This document shows, piece after piece, positions 22,717 to 33,412 of a stretch of 64,000 bases of DNA. A model generated the notes under the pieces. The model ran no database searches and had not been told where the DNA came from. It saw only the letters and a program-made list of their open reading frames with translations. The number at the start of each line of letters is the position of its first letter. Position 1 is the first letter of the stretch. The position numbers and the translations under genes are program-made. The DNA is from Rutidosis leptorrhynchoides (taxonomy: Eukaryota > Streptophyta > Magnoliopsida > Asterales > Asteraceae). Where the stretch lies: contig NC_092333.1 of NCBI RefSeq assembly GCF_046630445.1, positions 105,903,001 to 105,967,000 of the forward strand, in the 5' to 3' direction.

Positions 22717-24124
22717 ATTAATGGATTACCTTTCCGTGATCCACGATGAGGACTGAGCTGACAGCTTCCTTCGATGCCGCGAGGTACAGCGTTAGCGTTT
22801 CTCCTGATACTGGCACAGTAAGTGTTGGTAATTCCGCAAGCACCTTTTTCATCTCCTGAAAGGCTGATTCTGCTTCCTGAGTCCATACGAAGTCTTTTTT
22901 CTTCAAACAATTTTTCAAAGTATTGAAGAATGGTAACTGTCGTTCTGCGGCTTTCGACAGAAACTGTGTGATAGCCGCAAGCTTCCCCGTTAGACTCTGC
23001 ACATGTTTCTTTGTCTTCTGAGATGGCAAATTATCAATGGCTTCAATCTTTTTGGGATTGGCCTTGATACCCCGCGCTGTCACCACATGACCTAAAAACT
23101 TGCCTTCCTCTTCCCCAAAACTACATTTAAGCGGGTTAAGCTTCATGTTGATCCTGCGTAGAGATGCAAACGTTTCCAGGATGTCTGTGAGCATGTCTTC
23201 TTCGGTGTTACTTTTAATTACCAAGTCGTCGACATACGCTTCAAGATTTCTACCGATTTGGTGCTTGAATGTTGCGTCAATTACACACTGATAGGTCGCG
23301 CCCGCATTCTTTAAACCGAAAGGTATCTTCGTGTAACAATAAATACCCTGCGGCGTATGAAAAGCAGTCTTGTCCTCATCTTCCGCAGCCATTAAGATTT
23401 GGTGATAACCCTTGTATGCGTCCAAAAAACACTTGTACCTAAATCCCGACAGTGATTCTACCTTCCAGTCTATCTCCGGGAGAGGGTAGTTGTCCTTAGG
23501 ACATGCCTTATTAATGTCTTTGAAATCAACGCACATTCGCCAGTTACCGTCAGCCTTTTTTACCAACACAGGATTTGCAACCCATGTCTGATAACGCACT
23601 TCCCGCAGAATGTTTGCTTTGACAAGGTTGTCCACCTCTGCGCACAACCAATCACTGCGATCTAGGGCCATATGCCGCTTCTTATGCCTAACGGGTGTCA
23701 ATGATGGATTAACGTTTAACTTATGTTCCGCAATATCCCGCGGAACCCCGGTCATGTCTGACTCGCGCCATGCGAAAATATCTGCGTTAGCTGATAGTAT
23801 TCCATGCAACTTGCCCTTCGTTTCGGCTGACAAGCCTGCGCCGATTTTAATTCGCTTATCTGGATGCAAGCGGTTTGCTATTACTGCACAGTTTGCAAGT
23901 TGCTCTCCTACGCTAGGAGCGCTTATAGACGCGACAGAGCCACACAGCTCGGTTGCTTGATGTGACGCAACTGTGGCAACTCCTCCTACTGTGGGAAACT
24001 TAATCAAACCATGCACTACCGATGGGATGATGTTGAAACGCCGTATTAAGTTTCTCCCTAGCAGTGCGTTATATCGTGAAGTTGAACGAACCACATAAAA
24101 ATCGACAAATTCATGCCTGATCAT
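22717..24124 (-). pseudogene. Tat-type protease end, reverse transcriptase, start of RNase H
   Basis: A 468-codon open frame. Residues about 1-45 are the end of the protease with SRYNALLGRNLIRRFN. RT begins near residue 150 with WRMCVDFKDINKACPKDNYP (about 197-216), then KCFLDAYKGYHQI, GIYCYTKIPFGLKNAGATYQ and the catalytic AYVDDLVIKSN near 297-307. The tether FLGHVVTARGIKANPKKIEA follows. RNase H starts with LTLYLAASKEAVSSVL and stops abruptly at VIH by truncation. RT looks intact, but the element has no integrase. Confidence 0.9.
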
Positions 24125-25083
24125 CTGCGGTTCCTGTCATCCACAAGCTCTATCATTAATTCTATTCGGCCTAGCGGCTACGAGTTTTCTCCGAAAAACC
24201 CTGATAGCATAATATCAGGCTGGCGTAACTGCACTTTGACTTCTGCCGGAAGGAAACGATAACAATGCTCATACATAATATCGACACCGCTGCCAGTGTC
24301 AACATGCATGCGCTTAATCTGGATTCCGCAATCAGGGATGCGACACTTGATGATAATGGGCTCATTAATAGAATCAATTGACATTACAGGAGGGAAAGTG
24401 ATTGGAAGAAGCTCCCAATCCTGGTGATCATTGTACTTTCTCCGCTGGCTAATTTTCTCTGCGTCAACCATGTTAATGGTTAAGTCGGCATTTTTCGCTT
24501 TGTCAACTTTCTGCCACGCGAAAGTCTTAGACTTTGAAGCCTCTTCTGCGGCCTTTCCCTTATCCTTTTTAGGTGGTTTTAGATGATCCAATTTGCCCGC
24601 GCGAAGCGCTTCCAGAACCTGTTCCATCAAGTTTTTACACCGATTGGTGTCGTGACCATAATCATCATGAAATTCACAATACCTTGTTTTGTCCCGCTTG
24701 CCAAATTCTGTAAGCGGAGTTGGAACCGCGAAGGTCGCGCATACTGGCTCCATTGCCAAAATTTTCTTGGGCGTTTTGGACAAACTTTTGAGCAGCGCAT
24801 AGTTCTGATTATTGATGCCGCGCTGATTATTGTTTCGATAATTACCACTTGATTTCCCTTTATCATTCCTGATAGGACCACCGCTAGGATACCTTCCGCG
24901 AGAGTTGTTACCACGATTTTGATCGCGCGAACGATCATCATCGTCCTTCCTCTCGTTGCGTGAGCTAGCTGTTGGGATGTCATTATCTTCGCCACTCCGC
25001 ATATAGTCGTGGCATTCATTAAGCGCCTCAGCATAAGTTGTTGGGATTGTATGGCGCAGACGCCTTACCAGTGTTGGATGACG
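24125..25083 (-). pseudogene. Tat-type gag C-terminus, zinc motif and protease core
   Basis: The segment continues the gag frame after an in-frame TAA. It carries the end of the capsid part (RHPTLVRRLRHTIPTTYAEA), a basic Arg/Asn/Gly-rich stretch, and a zinc-binding motif YCEFHDDYGHDTNRCKNL of the CX2HX5HX4C kind common in Tat elements. The protease active site is MHVDTGSGVDIMYEHCY. A stop at 24178 (after FFGENS) and a frame change near 24140 separate it from the RT frame. Confidence 0.85.
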
Positions 25084-26385
25084 TTATGAGTTTATACCAT
25101 GTATGAGTCCGGAAATCTGTTGCTCTGGTTTGAGATCTGGTATACGCAGGCACTCATTAGTATACCTTGTGAGAAATTCGCCCAAAGATTCCTTGGACTT
25201 CTGCACGATGTCTTGGCATTCAATGTGAGTGTGCTTGCGTGGTCTCTGATTCTGATATTGCAGCAATAACTTTGTCCGCAGATCCATAAACCCGGCAATA
25301 CTACCCGCCGGAAACTTATTAAACCACTCACGAGCAATACCCTGTAGTGTCATAGGAAATATCTGACACGCAACCGGATCCACCCAACCTTGAGTACGCA
25401 TTGCGCCTTCGAAACGCTGTAAAAAATCATCTGGATCGGTCAGGCCATTGTAAGTACCCAACGTGCTAGGTATCTTTGGTGCTGATGGAAACGGGTATGC
25501 GGATATATGCGGAGGAAACTTGTCAAAGGTAGTCGGTAGCTCGAAGGGTGGTTTAACAGGATCCCCTTTCAAGTTTGCAAAAAAACGCTTCATCATGTCC
25601 TGAACAAAGTCAGGTTGTGAAAATAAGAGAACCGTATCAGGAGGTGCGGCCTGCATGAATTGACTTGCAAGATTTGCCTGCCCTTGAACATTTTGCCAAG
25701 GTTGACCCTGCGTCTGCAGATATAACCAAGGCTGCTGCGTTGGAAAAGAGGGATAACTTGAAGACGCAGAGTACACAGGTGGCTGTAAAGGAAGCGAAAC
25801 CTGTGGCGCAGATATCTGCGAAACTTGAGGATACACACTTAAAAGCCCAACTGTATGCGATGTGCTTTGCTGCTGCGCTATTATCGGCGCCCAATGAGAG
25901 TTTGCATCTGGGATGACACCAAATCCCCAACTATTAAGTAACGCCTGCGCATCCGCAGGAGTTAAAAATTGTGAAACTGGGTGCGGTGGTTGCCAAGGTT
26001 GCAACGGTGTAAATGACGAATTCTGCTGAATGCTCTGCGTATGCAGAGGTATTGAAACAGTGGTACTGTAAATAGGTACCTGGCCGCAGCAAACCACATG
26101 CGGCCCCGTTGTTCCACCGCTAGTGCCTGCAAAGATGACCCTTGGATCCACTGACGAAAAGTCCAGCCGCGTGGTTGTGACTGGTGAGTTTGCTCTTGGC
26201 GGTGTAACCCTGTCTGAATATATCGGCTTGTACCTCTGAAATGGTTCGCCGGATATAGGTGGAGGGTACATCGTGTACCCCGCCTGAATAGCGGCCCCCG
26301 TAGTCATAACCGGTGTTTGTTGACTACCAGACGGTGCGTTCTGAACATCTGTTTGGGTATGTTCCGATGATTCCTCGGAAGTCAT
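25084..26385 (-). pseudogene. Tat-type gag
   Basis: The likely start is the ATG at 26385 (MTSEESSEHTQTDVQNAPSG); an upstream in-frame ATG adds 17 residues rich in Phe/Leu. A long Gln/Pro/Ser-rich N-terminal part is followed by the capsid-type domain with DPDDFLQRFEGAMRTQGW and AREWFNKFPAGSIAGF through ESLGEFLTRYTNECLRI. A TAA at 25084-25086 interrupts the frame within HGIN-stop-RHPTL, where a single change would be enough. Its length is typical for this lineage. Confidence 0.85.
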
Positions 26386-26485
26386 GATACTGTTAAAGAA
26401 AAAATTCAAAAATTTTGTAAATAACGAGTCATACAATTCAAAACCTTAAAAGAAAAAGCAATTAAACAGTCTTGAATTAATTCGA

Positions 26486-26503
26486 CTCTCAATGAAAGCA
26501 CCA
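26486..26503 (-). other. Candidate primer-binding site of the Tat-type element
   Basis: On minus, TGGTGCTTTCATTGAGAG begins two bases after the ATCA end of the LTR. A TGG start at this position is what a primer site matching a tRNA CCA end should show. Which tRNA it matches cannot be decided here. Confidence 0.5.
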
Positions 26504-26505
26504 CT

Positions 26506-27069
26506 TGATCATGCATATTTTAACCGTGGGGTTTAATATGCCTGCTCAATACATAAAGAGGGGTTTAAGGATCTTAGAACGTGGCTCTCCGGTCCGGCTA
26601 CCGTGAATAACCCTGGCCGACATGATGATGTCGGCGGGGTAGCCAAGTGATTAAGTCCACCTCCGATAACGGTCGTCGATCAAGAGGCCCCAAATAAGGT
26701 CGTAGGTACTAGCTTACTAACCTGTTAACCTTGAAAAGATGCTGAATGATGCTGTTTTATGTAATGTGTATCGTATGTGATGGTTACGTAATGTGCCGTG
26801 TGTGGTGAATGATGATTAGGGTTTGTATTTATAGGCAAACCCTAATTCTAGAACCGTCCTAGATCATGATAATCTCATCCATAACTGACTCCCCCGAATC
26901 ACGGATATAATTATGGAAAAGATATTTACTTGACAGCTAAGCAACCGCTGTACCGAGAACAAAGGAATCAGATACAATCCGCATACCGCATAGCGCACAC
27001 AAGCACACGCCTACGCACACTATTAAGCGCCCGTATGCATATGAGGTGCGCATGCGGGTTGCGGTATCA
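26506..27069 (-). repeat. 5' LTR of the Tat-type element (about 564 bp)
   Basis: The minus strand starts TGATACCGCAACC and ends GCATGATCA, giving TGAT...ATCA inverted ends. The limits are inferred from these ends, the primer-like site and the junction with copia sequence at 27073, because no second copy is present. It contains a TATA box. Confidence 0.6.
26826..26834 (-). promoter_or_regulatory. LTR TATA box (Tat-type element)
   Basis: CTATAAATA on the minus strand lies between two CAAACCCTAAT-type words, inside the LTR and upstream of gag. Confidence 0.6.
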
Positions 27070-27072
27070 TTA

Positions 27073-27196
27073 GTTTCTTTCCTTGCCCGTGGTTTTTACC
27101 CTATTGGGGTTTTCCACGTTAAATCTTGGTGTTCCTTTATTGTTTTTATTTCAAATATTACTAGCGGTTTGCTATAATTCGGTGTCGCTTTTCTCA
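27073..27196 (+). repeat. 5' LTR remnant of the copia element
   Basis: From GTTTCTTTCCTTGCCCG to TTTTCTCA it matches the end of the 3' LTR (32162-32290) almost base for base. The first roughly 870 bp of the LTR, including its promoter, are gone. Confidence 0.9.
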
Positions 27197-27201
27197 ATAA
27201 G

Positions 27202-27214
27202 TGGTATCAAGAGC
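27202..27214 (+). other. Primer-binding site of the copia element
   Basis: TGGTATCAAGAGC lies five bases after the LTR end. It matches the initiator tRNA-Met primer site except for one extra A. Confidence 0.75.
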
Positions 27215-27339
27215 TAGGTTCTTATATCTAGTGTGTATTAATCTACTTATCTAAGTAAGATTATTTTCACTCGATATAAGTTTTCAAGTACTATTTCTCG
27301 AAAAATAGTGTTGTCGAAAAGAAGATTGTAATTATAGCA

Positions 27340-28197
27340 ATGTCTACGAAATTTGAAATTGAAAAGTTTAACGGGAGTAATTTCTCGTTATGGAAATTAA
27401 AGATGAAAGCTATCCTGAGAAAGGATAAGTGTTTGGCGGCAATCAGTGGACGGTCATCCGAGACTGATGAAAAATGGGAAGAGATGGACGGTCAGGCTAT
27501 CGCAAATCTTCATCTGGCACTAGCAGATGGCGTTTTGTCTAGCATTGATGAAAAGGAGACGGCGAAAGAGATTTGGGATCACCTCGTAAAATTGTACGAG
27601 ACCAAATCACTCCACAACAAGTTATTCCTAAAAAGGAAGCTATATGCTTTACGCATGAGTGAATCCACTTCAGTGAATGAGCACATTAATAGCTTAAATA
27701 CTCTATTTTCTCAACTCGCTTCATTGAGTTGCAATATAGAGTTACAAGAACGTGCTGAAATTCTACTTCAGAGTCTACCTGACTCGTATGATCAACTCAT
27801 TATCAACCTAACCAATAATATTCTCACGGAATATTTAGTCTATGATGATGTTGCAGCTGCTGTTCTAGAAGAAGAAAATCGGCGCAATAATAAGGAAGAC
27901 AGACAGGCCGGTTCATGATAAGTGGAGGCCTTGGTGGTTTCAGGAGGGAGATCAACGGAACGTGGCCCAAGTGGGAGTCACAACCATGGTAAACCGAAGT
28001 CTAGAAAGAAGAAGACCTATACATGCTACAATTGTGGCAAGAAAGGTCACCTGAAGAAGGATTGTCGGAGTTTAAATAACTCAAATCCTCAAGGAAATAT
28101 TGCAAGCACTTCAGATGATGGGACTGCTTTGGTTAGTGAGGCAGTGGTAGCAAATGAAGGCAGAAAGACATTTGTTGATGTCTGGTTATTTGACTAG
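27340..28197 (+). pseudogene. Copia gag and nucleocapsid, with in-frame stops
   Basis: ATG at 27340 opens MSTKFEIEKFNGSNFSLWK, the standard start of Tork-type gag. The UBN2-type capsid region follows (EIWDHLVKLYETKSLHNKLF, LPDSYDQLI). Two consecutive stops (TGA TAA, 27916-27921) interrupt the frame, which then continues to the zinc knuckle CYNCGKKGHLKKDC at 28024-28065. A TAG at 28195-28197 replaces the Ser of the protease active site (LFD-stop-GATFHM instead of DSGA). All parts share one frame, so the polyprotein was intact before three point changes. Confidence 0.9.
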
Positions 28198-31100
28198 GGA
28201 GCTACTTTTCACATGACCCCTAGAAGAGAATGGTTCAAACAATATGAACGTATCTCAGGAGGATCTGTATACAGTTGCAATGATCATGAACTAAAGATCA
28301 TTGGAATTGGAGATATCATTCTGAAGATGCATGATGGTACAGTTCGTACTATTCAAGGTGTACGACACGTGAAGGGTTTGAAGAAGAACTTATTGTCTTT
28401 AGGACAATTGGATGATCTTGGTTGTAAGATGGTGATACATGAGATGATCATGATAATCAAGAAAGGTGCGGTTGTACTTATGAAAGGAGAAAAGGTGGGT
28501 GCTAATTTATACATTCTGAAAGGCGAGACGGTACAGGAATCGGAAGCATCTGTTGCTTCGAATAGTTCAAGTGATAAAGTTACTATGACATGGCATCAAA
28601 AGCTTGGACACATGTCTGAGCAAGGTATGAAGATTCTTGTTGAAAGAAATCTTATTCCTGGTCTTACAAAGGTATCGCTACCTTTCTGTGAGCATTGTGT
28701 AATCAGCAAGCAGAATCGCCTGAAGTTTAAGACATCAAATTCTAGAAGTAAATTGATTGTAGAATTGGTTCACTCTGATGTGTGGCAAGCACCAGTTCAA
28801 TCCCTAGGAGGAGCAAAGTATTTTGTATCATTTATTGATGATTACACTAGGAGATGTTGGGTGTACCCAATCAAGAGAAAGGCGGATGTGTTTGAAGTTT
28901 TCAAAGTTTACAAAGCGCGGGTTGAACTTGAATCTGGTAAAAAGATCAAGTGTTTAAGGACTGATAATGGAGGAGAATACACTGGTGATGAATTTGGTAA
29001 GTTCTGCAAACAAGAAGGTATCAAAAGGCAGTTCACGACGGCATACACTCCTCAACAAAATGGAGTGGCAGAGCGGATGAACAGAACCTTATTAGATAGA
29101 ACAAGGGCGATGTTGGCAACTGCAAGCTTGGGGAAATCATTCTGGGCAGAAGTAGTAAGTACTGCCTGTTATGTGATAAATCGGTCACCATCAACTGCAA
29201 TTGAGTTGAAATCGCCGATGGAGATGTGGACTGGAAAACTAGTTGATTATTCTGACCTTCATGTATTTGGAAGTCCTGTGTACGCAATGCACAATTCTCA
29301 AGAAACGACAAAGTTGGATCCAAAGTCCAGAAAGTGTTTGTTCTTGGGGTATGCTGATAGAGTTAAGGGGTATCGCTTGTGGCACCCCACTGCCCACAAA
29401 GTTGTCATCAGCAGAGATGTTGTCTTTACAGAAGACAAAGATCTTAAAGATGTTAACACTTCAAAAGAAACTATACCGATACAGGTGGGTAACGAATTTC
29501 ATAAAGATTCTTCTGAAGCAGTACCAGAGCACGATGAAAATCAAGTAGTCGTTAATGAAGCTCCAGCAACTCGTATTTCTAATCGGGAAAGGAAACGTCC
29601 AGGGTGGCACTCAGATTATATTATGGAAAGCAATGTTGCATATTGTCTTCTAACAGAGGAAGGAGAGCCAACAACTCTTCGCGGGGCACTAAATCATTCA
29701 GATGCATCTCAATGGATGACAGCTATGCAAGAAAAAATTGAAGCTCTTCATAAAAATAAAACATGGGAACTTATGCCATTGCCGAAAGGTAGAAAACTTA
29801 TTGGAAATAAATGGGTGTATAAGATCAAGCGAAATGGCGATGATCAAGTGGAGCGGTATCGTGCAAGACTGGTGGTCAAAGGATATGCTCAGAAAGAAGG
29901 AACATACTTTAATGAAATATTCGCCCCCGTGGTTCGACTTACAACAATTCGAGTAGTTCTAGCGATGTGTGCTACATTTGATTTGCATCTAGAGCAGCTA
30001 GATGTGAAAACTGCATTTCTTCATGGAAACCTTGAAGAAGAAATTAATATGCTTCAACCAGAAGGTTTTGAACTACAAGAGAACTTGGTTTGCAGGTTAA
30101 AGAAATCTCTGTATGGTCTCAAACAGGCACCGAGATGTTGGTACAAGAGATTTGATTCTTTCATAATGAGCCTTAAATATAACAGACTTCATGCAGACCC
30201 TTGTGCATATTTCAAGAGGTTTGGAGACAATGATTTTGTCATTTTGCTGTTATATGTAGACGACATGTTGGTTGCAGGTCCCAACAAAGATCGTATAAAT
30301 AAGTTGAAGGCTCAATTAGCTAGGGAGTTTGAAACGAAAGACTTGGGTGCCGCAAACAAGATTCTAGGGATGCAAATTCACCGAGACAGAGATAATAGGA
30401 AGATTTGGCTTTCTCAAAAGAATTATTTGAGAAAAATCTTGCAGCGTTTCAATATGCAAGATAGTAAGCCAATCTCAACCCCGCTTCCTACTAATCTCAA
30501 CTTATCCTCCGTTATGAGTCCTAGCAGTGAAGACGAGAGGAAGAAGATGTGTCGAGTACCGTATGCATCAGCAGTGGGAAGTTTAATGTTCGCAATGATA
30601 TGTACAAGACCAGACATTGCACATGCAGTGGGAGTAGTTAGTCGGTACATGGCGAATCCTGGTAGAGAGCATTGGGATGCGGTTAAGAGGATCCTAAGAT
30701 ACATCAAGGGAACCTTAGATGTTGCATTATGTTACGGGGAACGAGAATTTATTGGCAAAGGGTATGTTGATTCAGATTATGCAGGAGATATTGATAACAG
30801 TAAATCTACCACTGCATATGTTTTCACACTTTGTGGTGGAACAGTAAGCTGGGTTTCAAAACTGCAGTCAGTTGTGGCAACGTCAACAACAGAGGCAGAA
30901 TATGTAGCAGCTACTCATGCTGCTAAAGAGGCAGTATGGTTAAAGATGTTGTTGGAGGAACTCGGATACAAACAAGAGAATATCACTCTATTTTGTGACA
31001 ACCAGAGTGCCTTGCATCTTGCAAGGAATCCAGCATTTCATTCAAAGACAAAGCATATACGAGTTCAATATCACTTCATTCGTCAGAAAGTGGAAGAAGG

Positions 31101-31218
31101 AATCGTGGATGTGCAGAAAATTCATACTGACAACAATGTGGCTGATTTTCTAACAAAGTCGATCAACTGTGACAAGTTTATTTGGTGTCGTTCCTCATGC
31201 GGCCTAGCAGAAACGTAA
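28198..31218 (+). pseudogene. Copia pol: protease remainder, integrase, RT, RNase H
   Basis: An open stretch of just over 1000 codons. Gag-pre-integrase (WHQKLGHMSEQGMKIL, CEHCVISKQ) is followed by the integrase core with catalytic residues in HSDVWQ, RTDNGGEY and NGVAERMNRTL. RT carries KWVYKIKRNGDD, LDVKTAFLHGNLEEEI, the divergent INMLQPEGF (usually IYM-QPEGF), and the catalytic LLLYVDDMLVAG. RNase H has GYVDSDYAGD, STTEAEYVA and the final ADFLTKSIN. It ends at TAA 31216-31218, about 60 bp before the polypurine tract. Apart from the upstream stops the reading frame is complete, so loss of activity is fairly recent. Confidence 0.9.
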
Positions 31219-31278
31219 GCAACATCATTGGCAAGGAAGGATTAACGTGTGAAGATTGATTTAGCTTCAATCAAATCT

Positions 31279-31291
31279 TCAAGTGGGAGAT
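31279..31291 (+). other. Polypurine tract of the copia element
   Basis: TCAAGTGGGAGAT directly precedes the TGTTGAATT start of the 3' LTR. This is the usual copia form. Confidence 0.85.
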
Positions 31292-31338
31292 TGTTGAATT
31301 AATAATCTAAAAGATAGCATGACAAATTCAATTTGATC

Positions 31339-31454
31339 ACAACTTTCATATGGTTGTCAAGTTGTTTACAACTTTCATATAGTTGTCAATTTGATTACAA
31401 CTACCATATATATGACAACTTGATTACAACTAGCATATGGTGGTCAAATTGTAC
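31339..31454 (+). promoter_or_regulatory. Four tandem 29-bp repeats in U3
   Basis: Units start at 31339, 31368, 31397 and 31426, each beginning ACAACT followed by a CATAT word and a TGTCAA-like word. They lie 24-139 bp upstream of the TATA box. Tandem U3 repeats of this kind act as enhancers in Tnt1; the same role here is inferred. Confidence 0.75.
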
Positions 31455-31477
31455 ACAACTTCTTCATTTTCAAATAG

Positions 31478-31485
31478 TATAAATA
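31478..31485 (+). promoter_or_regulatory. TATA box of the copia 3' LTR
   Basis: TATAAATA followed by GAGCATCATACATGC, inside U3 and just after the 29-bp repeats. Confidence 0.7.
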
Positions 31486-31694
31486 GAGCATCATACATGC
31501 TCATTTATACATCCCAAAATCACAAGTGTTCTTGTATACTAAAAGAGTCTATAGAGAGTTAGTGAGTGTTAATCTCCTAATCACAAGAGATATAAAGATT
31601 GGTGTTTATCCTTGTAATTAGTGAGAAGTGTAATTCCTATTATTCTTATTGATGAATATTCATTTGAGTCCATAAATTAAGTTGAGATCCAAGT

Positions 31695-32101
31695 GACCAA
31701 TGAGAGCGCGACATGTGTCGCGAAAATCACATGTGATTGAAAAAAAAATTCAAAAATTTTTTTCCGAAAATTTTTTTTTTATTTTTTTCCGAAATTTTTT
31801 TTTAAATTTTTTTTTTACAATCACATGTGATTTACCTGCACAATCACATGTGATTGAATTGTACAATCACATGTGATTGGATTTGTCATGCATAATCACA
31901 TGTGATTGGGTTTATAATTACATGTGATTGACATGCATAATCACATATGATTTTAAAAAAAAAATTCGAAAAAAAAAATTTTGAAAAAAAAATTCGGAAA
32001 AAAAAATTTCGAAACAAAAATTTTCAAAAAAAAAAATTTCGAAATTTTTTTTTTTACAATCACATGTGATTTTCGCGCTACATGTCGCGTTCTCATTGGT
32101 C
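31695..32101. mobile_element. Foldback (MITE-like) insert with palindrome cluster
   Basis: The ends are inverted repeats of about 45 bp: GACCAATGAGAGCGCGACAT on the left and the complement of ATGTCGCGTTCTCATTGGTC on the right. The centre is A/T-runs plus eight copies of AATCACATGTGATT or close variants. It sits in the copia 3' LTR. No clear target duplication is visible, so the superfamily is open. Confidence 0.75.
31725..32071. repeat. Eight AATCACATGTGATT palindromes
   Basis: Starts are 31725, 31819, 31842, 31865, 31894, 31916, 31939 and 32058. Two are one-base variants (AATTACATGTGATT and AATCACATATGATT). The inner six are 22-29 bp apart, mostly 23. The core CACATGTG is a palindromic E-box of the type bound by plant bHLH factors; binding here is untested. 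Confidence 0.9.
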
Positions 32102-32290
32102 CCTTTGTTTTCAAGCAAATTTATGGATGCAAGTGATTACAACTCTATTCTTATTAGTGAAACGTTTCTTTCCTTGCCCGTGGTTTTTACCCTATTGGGG
32201 TTTTTCACGTTAAATCTTGGTGTTCCTTTATTGTTTTTATTTCAAATAATACTAGCGGTTTGCTATAATTCGGTGTCGCTTTTCTCTACA

Positions 32291-33110
32291 ACATGGATGT
32301 CAAGAAATCAATATTTTATCAAAATAATATAAATTTCATCAAATCTAAACGAGGGAAGTTTGATTGTATGTCGAATCAGATAGTACCAATATTAAAAATA
32401 TAGCACGTCAATAAAACTTTGTATTTTAATCTTCAATGTATCTTTCGTTTAAACTTGGAAGAAGTGTTTTCAATTCCTTGGATGGAAGATGTATAATCTC
32501 TCAGTCGGAAAATACGAAACATAAAATAGTATTTGAAAATGTACTACGTAAATACGAAGGCACATGGGTGGAAGTCAAAGTCAACAGCTTTATTTGCGTT
32601 AACGCGTCAACACAGTATCAAAATCACACTCTATGTCCCGACAAAATCTCCCTCGTATTTCGTGTACGTCTCTCACCTTCGTGTTTTTTAGATTTCAATC
32701 GAAGAATAATGTTTCACTCTAATTAATTGTAAAGAGTACTTTTTTATCCCTCAATAATTTTTTATTATTATTATTATTATTATTTTTTTGCTAAAAACCG
32801 TAACTTTTATAAAACACGAGACCTTAATCAAAAAAATGAACACTCGAAACAACAATACAAACATAGGCACCGAAAACAACACAAAAACCTCTACAAACAC
32901 GTACATAAAAACAAAAACAACGAGAGCTCAATGAAACTAACAAATTAATGGAAAAAAACGAGAAGAGAAGAGATGAAGTAATTAATATGTCACATGTCAC
33001 TTATGTATAATAATTAGAAAGGTGTGTAGGATTATTTGCTAGGAGTGTTAAAATCATGTTCCTTTAATAAATCTAACTTTTTGTTTGTATCTTGGGAATT
33101 GCTAGTATGT
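32291..33110. other. No recognised gene; short (TTA)n tract
   Basis: Flanking DNA of the copia insertion. A 96-codon open frame at 32436-32726 shows no motif that I know. A (TTA)n tract lies at about 32761-32786, followed by A-rich sequence. Confidence 0.3.
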
Positions 33111-33412
33111 GCCATGGAGGCCTGGAGGCATAGGATAGAGAGTAATTAATTAGTCAACATTTCCATTTTACATGCTTACTTAATATTGATTAAAGTTTTA
33201 ATATTTTCCCATATTAACCTTTCCATTATTACTCTAATCCAACTTTTAATATGACCATCTTAATACATAAAGTTTGTAACGGTTTATGTTTTCATCTGAA
33301 ACTGATCTATCACTCTATGAACTCTTAAAACTTTAAGGCTAATTAATATTAAGTAATATGTAAATTGGAAATGTTGGCTAATTAATTACTCCTTATCATA
33401 TACCTCCATGGC
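33111..33412. mobile_element. Inverted-repeat MITE, about 300 bp
   Basis: The left arm GCCATGGAGGCCTGGAGGCA (33111 onward) and the right arm ending CCTCCATGGC at 33412 are inverted copies. The pairing continues for about 90 bp (TAATTAATTAGTCAACATTT on the left against the complement of AAATGTTGGCTAATTAATTA). No coding content; no clear target duplication. Confidence 0.7.

Larger units (their letters stand above)
22717..27069 (-). mobile_element. Tat-type Ty3/gypsy element, 3' part missing
   Basis: On minus it has one LTR (27069-26506), a possible primer site, gag, a zinc-binding region, protease and a full RT, then breaks off inside RNase H at about 22717. The protease-to-RT linker (FYVVRSTSRYNALLGRNLI, VVHGLIKFPT) and the RT motif YVDDLVIKS are characteristic of the Tat lineage of non-chromodomain gypsy elements. 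The second LTR, integrase and most of RNase H are absent from the window. Confidence 0.85.
27073..32290 (+). mobile_element. Tork/Tnt1-type Ty1/copia element, 5' LTR truncated
   Basis: Only the last 124 bp of the 5' LTR (27073-27196) remain. They are followed by a primer site, one continuous gag-pol frame with three in-frame stops, a polypurine tract and a complete 3' LTR (31292-32290). Domain order is protease, integrase, RT, RNase H, which is copia. Motifs match the Tork lineage, to which Tnt1 belongs. The left side is cut by the Tat-type LTR, so no target duplication can be read. Confidence 0.9.
31292..32290 (+). repeat. 3' LTR of the copia element, with a foldback insert
   Basis: It runs from TGTTGAATTAATAATC to GCTTTTCTCTACA. 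About 407 bp of it (31695-32101) is an inserted inverted-repeat element, so the LTR proper is close to 590 bp. Confidence 0.85.

Noticed and set aside
23100..25916. Several plus-strand frames across the Tat-type element
   Set aside because: They are antisense shadows of gag, protease and RT.
31725..31952. CRISPR-like regular repeats
   Set aside because: Eukaryotic context, 14-bp palindromes and unequal spacers; part of a foldback element.
31918..32118. Phe-rich minus-strand frame
   Set aside because: It comes from A/T runs inside the foldback insert.
32436..32726. 96-codon frame as a host gene
   Set aside because: No motif, no splice or promoter context that could be supported.
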